A stretch of DNA of 64,000 nt from Atherix ibis (GCA_958298945.1 OY282607.1:35621000-35684999); one strand, 5' to 3'; numbered from the stretch's first letter, positions 30,293 to 43,443 are shown. Translations and numbers: made by a program. Notes: generated by a model from the sequence alone, not told the origin.

Positions 30293-30410
30293 AACTTGGT
30301 TAGCAGTTTGTTCTGAAGGCGCTCGTTCCATATTTTTTAACAGAGAGTCCTTCTAAAGCTGATGAAAATATGGAACGAGCGCCTCCAGGGCAAACTGCCA
30401 ACCAAGTTTT
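30293..30410. repeat. Inverted repeat, arms about 45 bp
   Basis: 30293-30337 (aaacttggttagcagtttgt ... cgctcgttccatatttt) is complementary, with a few mismatches, to 30364-30410 (aaaatatggaacgagcgcct ... ccaaccaagttt). The right arm is coding sequence of a mariner remnant, so the left arm is an inverted copy of a piece of it. Confidence 0.8.
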
Positions 30411-30645
30411 TTACAAAGAAGTTCTTGAATGGGTTCTACGTGTCAAATCGGACATTGCAGACGCTTGGACGCTCCACCTCTCTCAGAACCTCCTCCCTTA
30501 GATCTCCATCAACGAGTTTTTGTTAGAAAAATGGATTCGTGGGGTTTGCCAGCCTCCCCTATTTGACTGTTCTAAATCTAGGCGTTATTGGCAGTACTTT
30601 TTTCCCCAATCCAATAACGCCCAATGGATTCACTTAAATTGATTG
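30355..30645 (+). mobile_element. Mariner family 3 remnant
   Basis: The plus strand reads APPGQTANQVFYKEVLEWVL then RVKSDIADAWTLHLSQN, the segment just before and into the second catalytic block of a mariner transposase (usually 'LHHDNAP', here decayed). It breaks off into INEFLLEKWIRGVCQPPLFD, where the third catalytic block should follow. It is inactive. Confidence 0.65.
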
Positions 30646-30869
30646 TCAGTTTTTATAATGAAATTTTTGAAATTTCTATAGTACAGGGTTCTCTAAAGAC
30701 CAATTATCAGATTGAAATAAGGAAGTAGTGATTTGGTTAGTCAAAATCGTTTATATAAACTTAGAAATTATCGATGGAAATGTACGTCCTTTTTTTGACA
30801 AATTTGCTAGCTTTGTAGCAAATGTGCATCGTTTTTCGACAAATTTCAACACGCATTCACACATTTCCG

Positions 30870-31490
30870 GGGTAATTCATAGATTTTTATTGGGTGTTTT
30901 CTTTAATTTGCTTATTTATCTGTGGTTGGTTAACGAAGAAGTATCCTTATTGGTAGAAATATGGAGTAGTGAAATTCGGGGAATGGGAGGCCAATTGAAA
31001 CTCGCTACTTTCCGATGTAATTCGAGTGGGAAACAGCGGTTGTAGAATAACCATTATAACGTATGCAGTATGTGGTGAATATGGTGCCTTTAGTTTAATC
31101 CCAATTGGTCGAATTCGCTGATGAATAAGTTCTGTGCTCAAAGATATACCTGCTACGGTAGTGCAAGGTTCGTTCTTAAATTATTTCTGGATTTTCACGT
31201 CTCAGATGCGTCTATTTTACATATTAACGAAGGTGATTAAGTTAAAACGCAACTTCGTCACCCATTATCAATTTCTTTTAAGAAACAGTTTCTTTTTGTA
31301 TGGAATTCTCAAATGCTCGAATTATTTCGGGTGTTATATATCGGGTTTTGCAATAGCAACTTGACACTTTTCAAGTTGCTATTTTTTCCAAAAAGTTCCT
31401 ATTGGAAAACCAGATATACTCGTAATCTCTGAGCTGAAACTCCTCTGCCACTTGAATTTTTAAGGGTCAAAAATGAAAATTTGTTTACAA
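30870..31490 (-). mobile_element. Tc3-like transposase remnant
   Basis: The minus-strand frame 31141-30947 ends LFPTRITSESSEFQLASHSP then NFTTPYFYQ, a worn form of 'FP.RWIGRG.P..WPPRSPDLTPLDFFLWG', the third catalytic block. The catalytic aspartates are gone. The rest of the stretch has no clear frame. Confidence 0.45.
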
Positions 31491-31647
31491 AATATTCCAC
31501 ACAACAGTTTGAGAAAGATTCAATTATTATTTGAAAGCAATTTAATTCTACACATTATTTTTAATGTAATTTTCTCATCAATTAATTTCGTAACTGTTTT
31601 TAGTAATATAATAATAATATGTTTTTGAATGTCACGTGTATAATACT

Positions 31648-31968
31648 CCATAATAATTGAATACTGATTGTCATAATGACAGTTAAACAAAATGGACGCG
31701 CCTGTTCTATGGTGTTCAACTATCAACAAATATCAACGGACAAAATGACATCGAATTAAATTTCTACAACTACCTTTAGAATATACTATAACTTTAAAAA
31801 AATTATGTATATTTCTAGAAACACTACATCTTCATCCAAAAATTCTAGAAATCCCAGAAAATTTTATAATTTGAATATTTTAATTATTTTATGTCCGAAA
31901 GAATCCAATAAGTACAAAAACGTATCAATTATTATGTTTGAAAGACAATCAGTATTCAATTATTATGG
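31648..31968. mobile_element. MITE with perfect 25-bp terminal inverted repeats
   Basis: 31648-31672 (starts ccataataattgaatac) is the exact complement of 31944-31968 (ends attcaattattatgg). The interior is non-coding and AT-rich. A second copy, similar inside but lacking its right terminus, lies directly downstream at 31981-32262. Confidence 0.75.
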
Positions 31969-31980
31969 GGCAGTATAGTG

Positions 31981-32262
31981 CTCCATAATAATTGAACACT
32001 AATTGTCAGAATGACAGTTAAACAAAATGGCCGCACCTGCACTATGATGGTAAACTATCAACAAATATTAACGGACAAAATACCCGCCAATCAAAATGAC
32101 ATCGAATCAAATTGCATAAACCTACCCTTAGAATATACTATAACTTTAAAAAATTATGTATATTTCGAGAAAAGTTCTAGAAATCCCAGAAGATTTTATA
32201 ATTTAGATATTTTAGTTATTTATGTCCGAAAGAATCCAATTAAGTACAAATATTTAGTCTAA
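31981..32262. mobile_element. Second, partial copy of the same MITE
   Basis: Direct repeat of 31648-31935 with scattered differences: 'acagttaaacaaaatgg', 'aactatcaacaaatat', 'ttctagaaatcccagaa' and 'tatgtccgaaagaatccaat' all recur in order. It begins with the same terminus and ends without the right-hand inverted repeat. Confidence 0.7.
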
Positions 32263-34412
32263 TTTTAATTTCAATATGAATTAATAAAATTAAAATTAAA
32301 TTCAAAATTTAACTAATCAAAGTAAATAAAACCATTTTCATTTTGATAAATAATAAAATAGAAATTCTAATAATAAATAATCTATCAAACACACGTTAAT
32401 TCAAGTGAGCTTATTTATTATAAATTAAAACGCGATTCACTTAGTTTTAGACTTTAATCTATTGCCACTTGAAAGTAATTCTCAAAAGATTCTTAAAGAT
32501 TTTGATAAATTCTTATAGATAATGAATGGGTATACAAATATTTTGAATAAAAAAAAACTCGCTCAACCTTTGAGCTTTTGAGATAATGCCATAAAAGTTT
32601 TGTTGAATGACTGATAAATAATATACCATAAATAGGCACATGTGCTCAAATAGTAATTAAGTGCTATTTTCTGTCTGTTTTCCACTTCAATATTAATGAA
32701 AATATGAATTCTGTTAAGTGTTTAGTTAAAATATTTTTAGCTGATCTTATCTTTTGGCTAGAAATCGCCCCTCAAAATTTATCAAAATTCACGTTAGAAT
32801 AATTTTTACTTTTACAATTTTCAACAGCTACCAAAAAACACAACTTTTAGAAATTTTTGATAAGGGATATAGGCTGAGTCCAGAATATACTAATACTAAC
32901 AAAAGCAAATTCCTACAGAATGAAAATCAGAAACAATATTGATTAAAACAAGAAAATTATATTTTCATTTGGACACGTTCCCATAAAGAAAATATTTAAT
33001 TGACGTCGAATATTGAACCCAAACCATTTCGTCAAGGTTACCAAATTCTTTTTATTTCTGATTAAAACTAGTAAGCAAACGTTATCATAAGATTAATATG
33101 AATTAATTTTCATTAGAATGCAAACCATGAATTTTTTTAAACTAAAATGCTCGTTTAGACTTAAGAAAATCTAAGAAGACGCCATTTTGTTGTACATTAA
33201 CAAAAATTACTGTTAACTATAAAAAAAAATGGTGTACCATGGCGGGAATAGTACAAATATTTTGAATATTTTAGATTTATTTGCCAATTTTGAACTATAT
33301 CGAATTGTCTATTTTAGAAATATAAAATTATATTTGAATTAATTTTGAAATTCAACAGTGTGCTTGCTCTCGTAAGATAAAATGTCAGACGGTTTTTTTT
33401 TTTATTATTTTACATGTGTTTTCGACCAATTTATTAATAGCTAAATAGAAGAAATTAATATTGACATCGTAAATACAATAAACTACCACCACATTATAAT
33501 TAAAAAGAAAATTTGAAAAAATTAGCGTTCAAAACTATTTCAAGTCGACAAATATATTATAGTTCGCGATAAGAAACAATGACTTTATCTAATCAAATAA
33601 TGATTAATATGTAAAATGATGATGAACAACATTTCTAACAATGTTCAATTTAATTTTAATATACTATTAGTTGTGTTAATTTTTATAAAAAAAGTACGTA
33701 CGCAATATAAATAAAATAATAAAATGTTTTGAGGAAATCTTGACAAAAAATATATAAAACCTTACGAGTGCTCTTAGCATTTAGCTTATACACAAACTGC
33801 ACTCTATTGTCGTAGAGATGGCGCATCAAACAGTAAGCAACCAAATAACCAAACTTTAGTGACGTCAAAATACCTTTTTTTATTTTTAATAGCAAAATAT
33901 TTAATATAAAATTACTTACATAAATTAAATATCGAAAAAAAACAATCAGCAAATGATTTTTACATTTAATTGTTGTACTACCAATATTAACACTACGTAA
34001 ATACATGTTAACTACGAAGAAACTTTGCACCAAAATCACTTATATATGATAATTAATGTTCTTTTGAAATCAAAATTAATTAAATAATTTTTTAACACCG
34101 AATTGCGAACCAAAATTGCTTGTCGATAGTGCAGTTCACAAGTGCAGACCGAAAAACTTGTTCTTCAAACGATTGACACGACCTCTTAAGAGTTTCTCCG
34201 AACATAACACGAGCAAGAGCCACTCATAAATTTTGTATATGGGAACAAGCAGATGTCATTTTGATTTGTTTCTGTTAAAAGTTATACATTAAAGTCTATT
34301 ATAGTAATTTGTTATATTATTGAAAGTTTTTAAAAAGAATGCAGCTATTATCAATTTGTATAAATTTTATATTCAAATAATTGATTTTTGCAAAATATCT
34401 CAACAAAAAAAT
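32263..34412. other. Intergenic region upstream of the BRPF gene
   Basis: AT-rich. A minus-strand frame at 34039-33683 (118 codons, hydrophobic, Phe/Ile/Tyr-rich) is the only long one and is probably chance. The last few hundred bases should carry the promoter and 5' leader of the BRPF gene; no clear core promoter element was recognised. Confidence 0.4.
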
Positions 34413-37400
34413 ATGGGTTTGGATTTTGACGCTACAGACTATTGCAAAAACTTGAAAGTGAAACAGAATGCGCCTCCGTTCAATTGTCCAGTGGAAAAAT
34501 GTGAAAGGTCATATAAATCGGTATGCGGTCTCCAATACCATTTGACCAACTTCGACCATGATAATCCGCAAGCAGTTACACCACTAATAACACCAAACAA
34601 AAAGAAGGGCCGCTCCCGTTTTGTTGCTACACCGGTGACACCGGTCGATGCGAAAACAACGCCGAAAGAAGCAGTCACATACAGCGAAGCGGAAAGCCTC
34701 GTTATTTATGAGGTTAATGGGAAGAGCATTAAAGTCTCGGCAGTAGACGATTTGCCGATCATATCAAAAGAGGAGTATCAGAAAATGCTATTGCGAGGAG
34801 ATTTCTCACCAACGCCAGAGATACAACCGGAGCCGCAGCTCAAACTTCCGGAAGCTTCTTTTAAAGAAATTTCCGATTACAATATATACGATGCACCGCC
34901 TCGGCCGAAATCATACATTCGTTTTATAGAGAAATCCGCTGAAGAACTCGACGGCGAAGTGGAATATGATGTCGACGAAGAGGATACCACTTGGCTGGCG
35001 ACTATAAATGAAAAACGTCAGTCACAAAATCTCCAACCAGTAAGTATCGACACACTCGAGTTGCTGATGGACCGTTTGGAAAAAGAATCGTATTTTCAGG
35101 TAATATTTTTTTACACCCACGGAATATTGTGGCAAGATTTTGATACAAAGAATTTAATTCTAGGCAGCTGCAAACGGTCAAGGTGGTGCTGAAGTTGATG
35201 ACGATGCTGTCTGCTGCATTTGCATGGATGGCGAATGTCAGAACACGAACGTTATTTTATTCTGTGATATGTGCAATTTGGCTGTCCATCAGGATTGCTA
35301 TGGGGTATACTCGACATACAGATTACTCTAATCCATTTCTAATTCGCTCTACCCCACTCAGGTTCCATACATTCCCGAAGGACAGTGGTTGTGTAGGAGG
35401 TGTTTGCAATCGCCAAGCACACCAGTAAACTGTGTATTATGTCCAAATACTGGTGGGGCCTTTAAACAAACCGATCGCGGCGACTGGGCGCATGTTGTTT
35501 GTGCGTTATGGATACCTGAAGTTCGGTTTGCCAATACCGTATTTTTAGAGCCAATAGGTACATGGTGTTTACAACAACAGAAAAAGATAATATTAATACA
35601 AAAATTTATTGAAAACAGACTCCATCGAAATGATTCCACCTGCTCGGTGGCGTCTCATGTGCTACGTGTGTAAAGAGAAGGGAGTTGGTGCATGCATTCA
35701 ATGCCAGAGAAATAATTGCTATGCGGCCTTTCACGTAACCTGTGCACAACAGGCCAGTTTACACATGCACATGGACACCGTGAATGACAAGGGAAACGAA
35801 ACGCACCCTGTTACCGTTGAAAAGTCGGCATATTGCCATTCACATACCCCAGCTGATGCGAGAAATACTGCAGACCCAACAACGCCGGAAAAAATTCGCG
35901 AAGATACACGACATAAAATGAAAGAAGCTCGAAAAGTGCTTGCCAAAAAACGATCGAGTGTGCCTGTAATATTAATACCAACAATTCCATCCGATCGTAT
36001 TGAAGAAATCTCGAATTTAGCGAATATAACAAAAAAGGCCGACTTTATTGAACGACTTATCGCGTATTGGACTTTAAAGAGACAATACCGAAACGGCGTA
36101 CCACTTTTACGGCGTTTACAGAGTCAAGGCCAAAGTCACGGCTCATTTGGGCGAAATGGTATTGAAGGTTTGATATCACTTCGTTTTGTTTTTATTAACC
36201 ACAGCACTAACATAATGACCGGCTTTCTTTCATATCACAAAATTTTAATTTCATTTTTAAATTGAAAATTTACAATTGATTTATAACATTTTCAATATAA
36301 TTTGCATCCCCGATTAATTTTTACTAAACAAATTTTATGCATTCATACGACAACTAATCAACTCGAGTCTCTTAACTGAACGCGCTCTCATATTCATCTA
36401 AGCAACACTTAGCACTAACTAGAGTGATTGACATGCAAAAATACTAGAATCGCCTACCAAAAAGTAATAAAATCGAAGAAAACTTTTTTGCGAAATTAAC
36501 TAAGCCAAATTATGGATATTTCATATTTCAACTTTTTCAGATATTTATAGTGCTTTTTGCTTTGTTTTTATTATTATTTTTTTTGTTAGAAATTTTTATT
36601 GAACGAATTTTAAATAATGGAAATTCTCTTATTAAAGGTTCACCAAATACAGCTGAACTTTATAAACAATTAAAATATTGGCAATGCCTAAGGCAAGATT
36701 TAGAACGGGCACGTCTATTGTGCGAATTAGTACGAAAACGTGAAAAATTAAAAGTCGCCTTTATACGGACATGCGAACAAGTGATAATGATGCAGCTAAA
36801 TCCGCTGATAGCAGAAATGCAAAAACTTTTGGATATGCTCGAAGCAAAAGATACATCGGAGATATTTTTGGAACCGGTCAATGTTGAAGAGGTACCCGAC
36901 TATAGGGAATTTGTTAAACATCCAATGGACTTAGGTACAATGCGAGAGAAACTAAAGACTGGGTATTATAACAGTCTTGATGAAATGGAATCTGATTTCG
37001 ACTTGATGATTAAAAACTGCTTAGCATACAACAATAAGGATACTATCTTTTATCGCGCAGGTATTCGTATGCGTGATCAAGGTGGACCTCTCTTTAAATT
37101 GGTTCGAAGAGAATTGGAGAGAGAAGGAATCCTTGAAAAGCAAAAATCTGATGATTGCGCAGCGCAAGAGATCGATAACGAATTAATCGATTTACTTAAG
37201 GCGGCACCAAATGATGAAATATTACAAAAGCTACAAATCTTACTCGATAAATCACAGCTCCTTAAGAATCCATCACAACGAACCAAACGTATCAAACAGA
37301 TACGAACCGAAATGACTAAAGCTAAGAAACTCATTAACAAGACAAAAATCTCCTCTTCTTCTGTAAGCAATTATGTACATGCATAGAAAATCAATCGTTT

Positions 37401-38597
37401 AATGTTTTTTTTTTTTATATATAATTTACTTTATTATTTTATGATGATAGAAAGTTGTTACGGATAGTTCACAGTCTGATGGTGAGACAAAAGCTGATCC
37501 GGTTGCTCAAACGCCACCATGTAGCCCAATGAAAAGTGCCTGCAACAGTGCATCATCGCCATCAGGTGTAAATAGGAGGTGAGACTTTTTCCTTTAAACT
37601 ATTTTGACATAAAATTTTTATGATTTTCTTTTGTCCTATTTAACAAGTCAATTAGAAAAATAATGGAGAAAACTTTAAATATTCGCAAAAATCATTTTTA
37701 TTTGTATTTACATATAGAACAGCTGTACTGTTTACACGAAAAGCCCAAGCAGCATTACGAAAACCTGAACTAATAATAAAAGAAGAATCTTCTTGTGAAG
37801 CTCCAACAATCGATAAAGGCAAATCGCCAAAACGCAATAATAAAAATAAACGTCCATCATACCGAAGAAGTATTGAAACAGCAGATCCGCCGGGTGAATT
37901 ATCAAAATCACCACCAATACCAGGTCCAAATAATCAGCCAAACAAGGAAATTTTCGAGAATATACCAGACAGCTTTCGAGTTTATCGCGCAAATAGTACC
38001 AATGAAATATCCGATTCTGAAGAATCGGATCAGAGCGATTTCACAGCGAGCACGTGCAGTAGTTGTTCAGGGTATAGTGAATCTGAATCTGGTTCTGAAT
38101 TTGATTCAAGTTTCGATGATGGGGCAAGTGTTAGCGATTCAGATGCGATGTCAACAAGTGATCATGAGCGGAGCACATCGATAACCGATAATAAAGAAGA
38201 GAAAGCGGCCGCATTAGAACCGTTACAATTAGTTTGGGCAAAATGCCGTGGCTATCCATGGTATCCAGCGTTAATAATCGATCCAAAGACACCGAAAGGA
38301 TTTGTTTATAATGGTGTACCATTACCAGCACCTCCGCAGGATGTCTTGAATCTTAGAAAAAACTATACCGATGAAGTTTTTCTTATATTATTCTTCGATG
38401 CGAAACGAACATGGCAATGGTTGCCATCTACTAAGTTGGAACTGTTAGGAATCGACAAGCAATTGGATCAATCAAAACTTATCGAATCTAGAAAACCGAC
38501 CGAACGAAAAGCTGTCAAAAAGGCATACCAAGATGCCTTGCATTATCAAAGTCAAGTGTCCGATCTAGAAGGACAGGGGCCTGGTGCTATTATGTAA
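34413..38597 (+). CDS. Br140: BRPF / Br140-type bromodomain-PHD-PWWP protein, seven exons, complete
   Basis: Scaffold and chromatin reader of MOZ/MORF-type histone acetyltransferase complexes, acting in the nucleus. Exons: 34413-35099, 35164-35304, 35362-35557, 35619-36167, 36638-37362, 37451-37578 and 37718-38597. They join in frame to 1101 residues. The start [18 protein letters not shown] is the first in-frame ATG and is the conserved N-terminus of the family. Domains: C2H2-like finger (CPVEKC...YHLTNFDH, about 22-47), PHD-knuckle-PHD ([14 protein letters not shown] from about 246, then [39 protein letters not shown] to about 410), Epc-like stretch, bromodomain (about 590-680, [12 protein letters not shown] and the acetyl-lysine-binding Asn in CLAYNN), acidic/serine-rich linker, PWWP ([15 protein letters not shown], about 980-1060). 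All introns but one are shorter than 140 bp. It is somewhat shorter than the fly protein as I recall it, mainly in linkers. Confidence 0.95.
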
Positions 38598-38710
38598 ATA
38601 AAGCAGAAATTCTTCCGGTTGATGATAATTTTTGCTCAACAATTATCTATCGCGTACTAACGAGATTATTTTGCCTTTTACTTGTCATATTTTTCATGTG
38701 TATTATTGCA

Positions 38711-38716
38711 AATAAA
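38711..38716 (+). terminator. Likely poly(A) signal of the BRPF gene
   Basis: AATAAA 114 bp after the stop codon, in a 0.8-kb convergent spacer shared with the gene on the other strand. Other A/T-rich hexamers nearby leave the choice open. Confidence 0.4.
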
Positions 38717-39397
38717 TTATATTAAAATTGCTTAAATTTGAATTTAACATTAAAGTTTACAATAACAACAACAGCAAAAACAAAACAAAATGGGGGGAAA
38801 ATTTGATCAAAAAGAGTTTTAAGATTTAAAATAAATAACTTTACGGTTTTCATCGTTTTTCTTTTACTCTACAAATAATTTTCTTCTTTCTTATTATTCC
38901 TATAGTATATATTTATTATTTACAGCACTTTTTTTATTCTATAAAATACTTAAAACAAATTCGATTACGAACTAGATTTTGATGTGATTTCTTATATTAA
39001 CCCTCAGCATATAATCATAATTCTCGTCGGAAGTTGATTAAAATTAAAAAAAAAAATCTTAAAGCTAAACAACACTCGGGAGGGTGTTGTTACGTCTATA
39101 CGAAAATTTAACCCATTTTAAATACATACTTTAGAGATAAATGTTAACTTAATAGTAGTACGCTTAATGACCAGAAATTTGTTTGCAATTTTTAACAAAT
39201 AACAAAATAGCAATCATTCACGCCTTGAGCGTTCTTAATTCGTTTTCAATTGGGGAATATTTTTTACAATATACCGAAATGAAAATAACTAAAATTACAC
39301 GAAAATTAACCAAGAGTAAGGAATATGGTCGGATGATGTTGGGGAAATAATTTCGATAATAAATATTTACATAGAAACTAGTTTAAAGGGAGATGCA

Positions 39398-42300
39398 CTA
39401 TTTCATGTAATAGCTTGACGGTGCTCTCCCCGATGTATATGTGCTCATTGGAATTCCTTGTGGTCCTGGCATTTGATTCGAAATGGAGGTAGTTGTGGTT
39501 CCGTACATATCGCCACCAGCCGGTTCATAGTCCACATCGTAATATATTCCCGACTGATTCTGAAAATGGACTCATAGTAGAATCTGACAAATATTTCTTA
39601 TTGCAATCACAATCATACCGCTATGCTGCCATTACTTCTACTCTTCGGACGTGGAACATGAAAGTTTCTGCCAAGCAGATCAGTGCGATCTTCCTCTTCA
39701 CTAGAACTAGAATTTTCCAACGTTCGCATACCATTCGAACGGGAATTAATGCCCAGTCTTCTATAATTAAAAAAAAATGTATATTTAATAATAAAATACA
39801 CAATATAAAATAAAATTGTTTTAAAAATAAAGGTCACCTTGGTAATGGTACCGGTGGAATTCCTCCTGAGTGTATCGGTAACGTACCAGCCATCGAAAGC
39901 CCACCTATAAAAAGTGGTTTAGTTTTATTTTAAGCAAATACATAAGTTATTTTATGGCGAATCTTACCCATTGTGCCCATGTTCATAGAATGTAAGCTTG
40001 GATATCCGAAAATTGCCGAAGAAGGTCTCGTAGATGCGACTGGTTCGGCCTGAAACTTCTTATGTTAAAATCGTATTTTCAATTCAGATTTAGAAAATTG
40101 CCCAAAAACTCTTCTGTACTTACTGCATAATGATTTGCCTGTGCCATAACATCAGCGATCTGTGCCCAACGCATGCGATCCTCTAGTGTCACCTGATACG
40201 GTGGCTGACCAATGCCAGGTGTCTTTACCTGAGCTGTTGCCATATAGCCAAACACAGGCGATCCCATAGCGTTCTTCTGTTCTCTGTGCCATCGTCGTGA
40301 CCACATAATCAGACAAACCAGAGTGAGGACGATGATTATCACAGCGGCCACTGACGCACCAATAGCTACGCCGAGCACTTCACCATCAATCTCACATTGG
40401 GATCCGTAATAGCTTCCTTCACAGGTGCACACTTGAGTGCCGTCACCCTCGTACCTGCACGTTCCTCGGTTATTACAGTGCGATTCTGGGCAAGAGTGGC
40501 AATCGCGCCCCGCCCTTTGCGGTTGATCAGACCATGGATCACGTAAGCCCTTTTCGCACTCACAGCGAAAACTGCCCCAAGTGTTCATACAAAATGCCTC
40601 CGGATGGCAATCATTCAACTCTGCTGATCGGCACTCGTCCAAGTCTTGTAGATTCGATATTGAGCCCGGCGGTGATTCCACATACAGCACCGAATTTCCG
40701 ATATTATTATTCCGCCGGTGAATAACGCCCAACAAATGCTTTTGAACATCGTTTCTCAACGTTGGCCGTAGCGTCTCGAGATTCTCTTCCAACTGAAAAT
40801 ATTTTCAAAGATGAGGAACCGTTTTCAGTTAAACACGCGCGCTGACACTGCGATTATACCTTCAATGTTAAATTAACAAAAACTCCAGCTGAACCTTGAC
40901 TAGCATCTCCTCGGTAAATATTGTTCACCTTTGCTCCCATGAACTCATCTGAATAGGGTGTCATCGACATTGCTGAATCAATAGCCCGAACTGATTCGTA
41001 GCTGAGCTGCCCGTACGGGTCGCTGTTGCGGTCGAGAAGTAGCTTATCCCAAATAATTCTTCGTTCGTAAATTTTGTCTACGCGTAAACTCATAAAGAAC
41101 GAGACCACTCTGCGGCACGGTTCCCGATGTTTACGACGCGAATATCCTATATGTGGAGAATAAGAAAGCAAATACACATTAAATAAGAACTAATGTAGTA
41201 TAATAAGACTTGCATACCTGGTCGACAGTGACAACTTGAAACTCCATTTTCGGTTTTGCATTTTTCATTTTGGGCTTGATCACAAGTCGAATCATCTCCG
41301 ACAATACAAGTATCGATCCTAACTGGTGGTTGAGTGGTCCTGTGCCTGTAAGGAGGTCTCTGCGATGGCACTTGTGGATTAGACGTTTGCGGTTTGGTTG
41401 GCTTTGTCGGTTTTGTGGGCGGAGGCAATGGGCTTTTTGTTTCTGCTGCAAAATGCCCGATTCCCGTTGTACTTGGCGGAGTAGTCGTTGACATGATTGG
41501 ATGGACTGTTTTTGAAGAAGTGCTTGCCGTAGGACCGTCAACAGGATCGCCGAACAGATTAATATAAGTTCTTTTGCCATCAATTGATACGAAACCTTCG
41601 TCTTCGGCTGGTGCGACTATAATGTCACCATTTCCAGTGGCCCCATATGAACCGAACGGTTTAATTTTGATTGTCTGCTGCGACCCAGAATTCGAACCGG
41701 GACCTTGAATAGCGGAAAGTGTAACATCGAATATCTCACCGTATCCGGGTGGTAGAGGTCGTGTTGGTTGCAGTTGTGGTCGAACTGGAGGTGGCTTTTG
41801 GTTTGGGCGACTGCCGCCAGGTTTGAATTCTGGATCGTCGAGTACGATACCTGGACGCGGTTGATAAGGAGGCGTCGGACTGGATGGCGTTAAAGGCGAT
41901 GCTGTAGTAGAACTATTTGGGGGAGCATTATCAAAATTATCAGTCTGGATTTCCAATGGCTTGCTAGAAGTCGGAGCCAAAGTTGACGAAATTCCACTAG
42001 TTGCCAAATTTCCCATTTGAGTTGTGGTCGTTTTAGGTAGTAAAATAATTGACGGAGTCTCTTTAGAGGATGCCTCAGTTACTGTCTGAGGTTCATCCAA
42101 GGACGACTGCAAATCCGGGGCAGATTCTATGTCTTCATACGGGAATACCGATGGTTGAACTGTATTTAATATCGCAGTTGTCTTCATTACAGTAGCCATC
42201 TCCGTTGATGATGCAAAAGAAGATGCTGTTACTGGTAAAATTGGTTTCTTTTCTGGTGATTTTAATTTAGATCCATCTTTTTTCTTTACGTGCTCGTCTT

Positions 42301-43443
42301 TTTTCACCGGCATTTCAGATGTAACATCAGCTACAGTCTCATCTTCTGTCGTTGGTGCAGTTGGACCTGATAAATATTCCATTTCGTCTTCCTTATTATC
42401 ATCCTTAATATCTGGTACCGTACCACCATCACCACCAGTGGGGTTGAGATCCACAGTTGCATTTGCATCTGGTTCGTTGGGTGTCATTTGGCTCTCGTTT
42501 TCGGGATGATAGTCATACAAAGGTGGAAGCGGTTTATATGGTGGAATTGGACGCCTGTTGCCATGGAGTGGCGGTCGTGGCCGTGGCCTTTGCCAAGGTG
42601 GTCGATTTTGACTAACGAATCCAGGCCGATAATTTTGTTGCATTGAAGGTACAATTTGTTCAGGTATCGGTACGCCAGTTAAAAATGGCCGAATCGGACC
42701 CTCTGGTCTATCGAATGGATAGGGTGGTGGTCGCATTGTTGAATGATGATCATACTCATTTGGCAATGGCTGCGCCTCTGAGATCCGTGGTGGTCCACGA
42801 TTATTTATTCGGCTCGCCACTGGACGTCGATGAACTTGTGTGTTTGCGTGCACGTTCACATTACCGTTCAACAGCTTCACTATACCCGTTATTATATCCT
42901 GAATATCCGGATTTGAATTTTGACGTGGATTATTATGACTGATCGTTGCCACAGCTGGGAATATCTGCGTGACAGTAGTCGGATTTATAGGGGACCCCGA
43001 TGAAACCGATCGAAGGCCCCCTTTCAATAAAAAAGGATCATTCGACAAATCCTTACCCATACGCTGACTTGTTGTAATCTCACCATTTTCCAATTCTCCA
43101 GTCAATGTCTTTGTCGCTTTTATATAATTGAAATACCGTCCGGATGCTTCGACATCATTCGATTCAAAGTCTCGCAACCGATCAAATTCAAGATTTGACT
43201 TTGATTGTAACTCGTTTAGTATTGGCATAGCTGATCTTTCGACTCTAATATGCGGCTGGTCAACATCCTCTATTAATGAACTTAATATTTTATTATTTGA
43301 TTTTTCTGTCGTTTTACTTTGCAAAATGATATTGTCAAAATGTGTATTCGATGTCGACAAAGCTTCCAGCGGCACACCATCGATTTCTTGTACATGCTGA
43401 GATTTCGGCGAAATTTGAGACACCGAAAATGGATCGTTCGATT
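39398..43443 (-). CDS. Mucin-like EGF-SEA-EGF-EGF single-pass membrane protein (5' end unresolved)
   Basis: Exons on the minus strand: 43443-41218, 41146-40860, 40792-40124, 40049-39968, 39904-39838, 39760-39619 and 39559-39398 (stop TAG). All borders are GT/AG and the phases agree, giving about 1210 residues as far as seen. The first exon is a long Pro/Thr/Ser-rich, low-complexity ectodomain ending in an EGF-like module (DTCIVGDDSTCDQAQNEKC...CHCRPG). Exon 2 and the start of exon 3 form a SEA domain (a self-cleaving or adhesive ectodomain fold). Then come a calcium-type EGF (DLDECRSAELNDCHPEAFC), a second EGF (CPESHCNNRGTCRYEGDGTQ), a membrane helix (VLGVAIGASVAAVIIIVL, genomic about 40378-40301) and a cytoplasmic tail of about 210 residues with RMRWAQIADVMAQANHYA and an acidic SSSSEEEDRTD patch. 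No signal peptide is in these exons, so an upstream exon is missing. Similar insect proteins are often labelled '63 kDa sperm flagellar membrane protein-like'; function unknown. Confidence 0.9.

Noticed and set aside
33683..34039. 118-codon minus-strand frame, hydrophobic, upstream of the BRPF gene
   Set aside because: Composition follows the AT bias (Phe, Ile, Tyr, Lys, Leu). No motif, no splice context; a frame of this length is about what chance gives once in a window of this size.
39493..39813. 106-codon plus-strand frame
   Set aside because: Antisense to two confirmed tail exons of the EGF/SEA gene.
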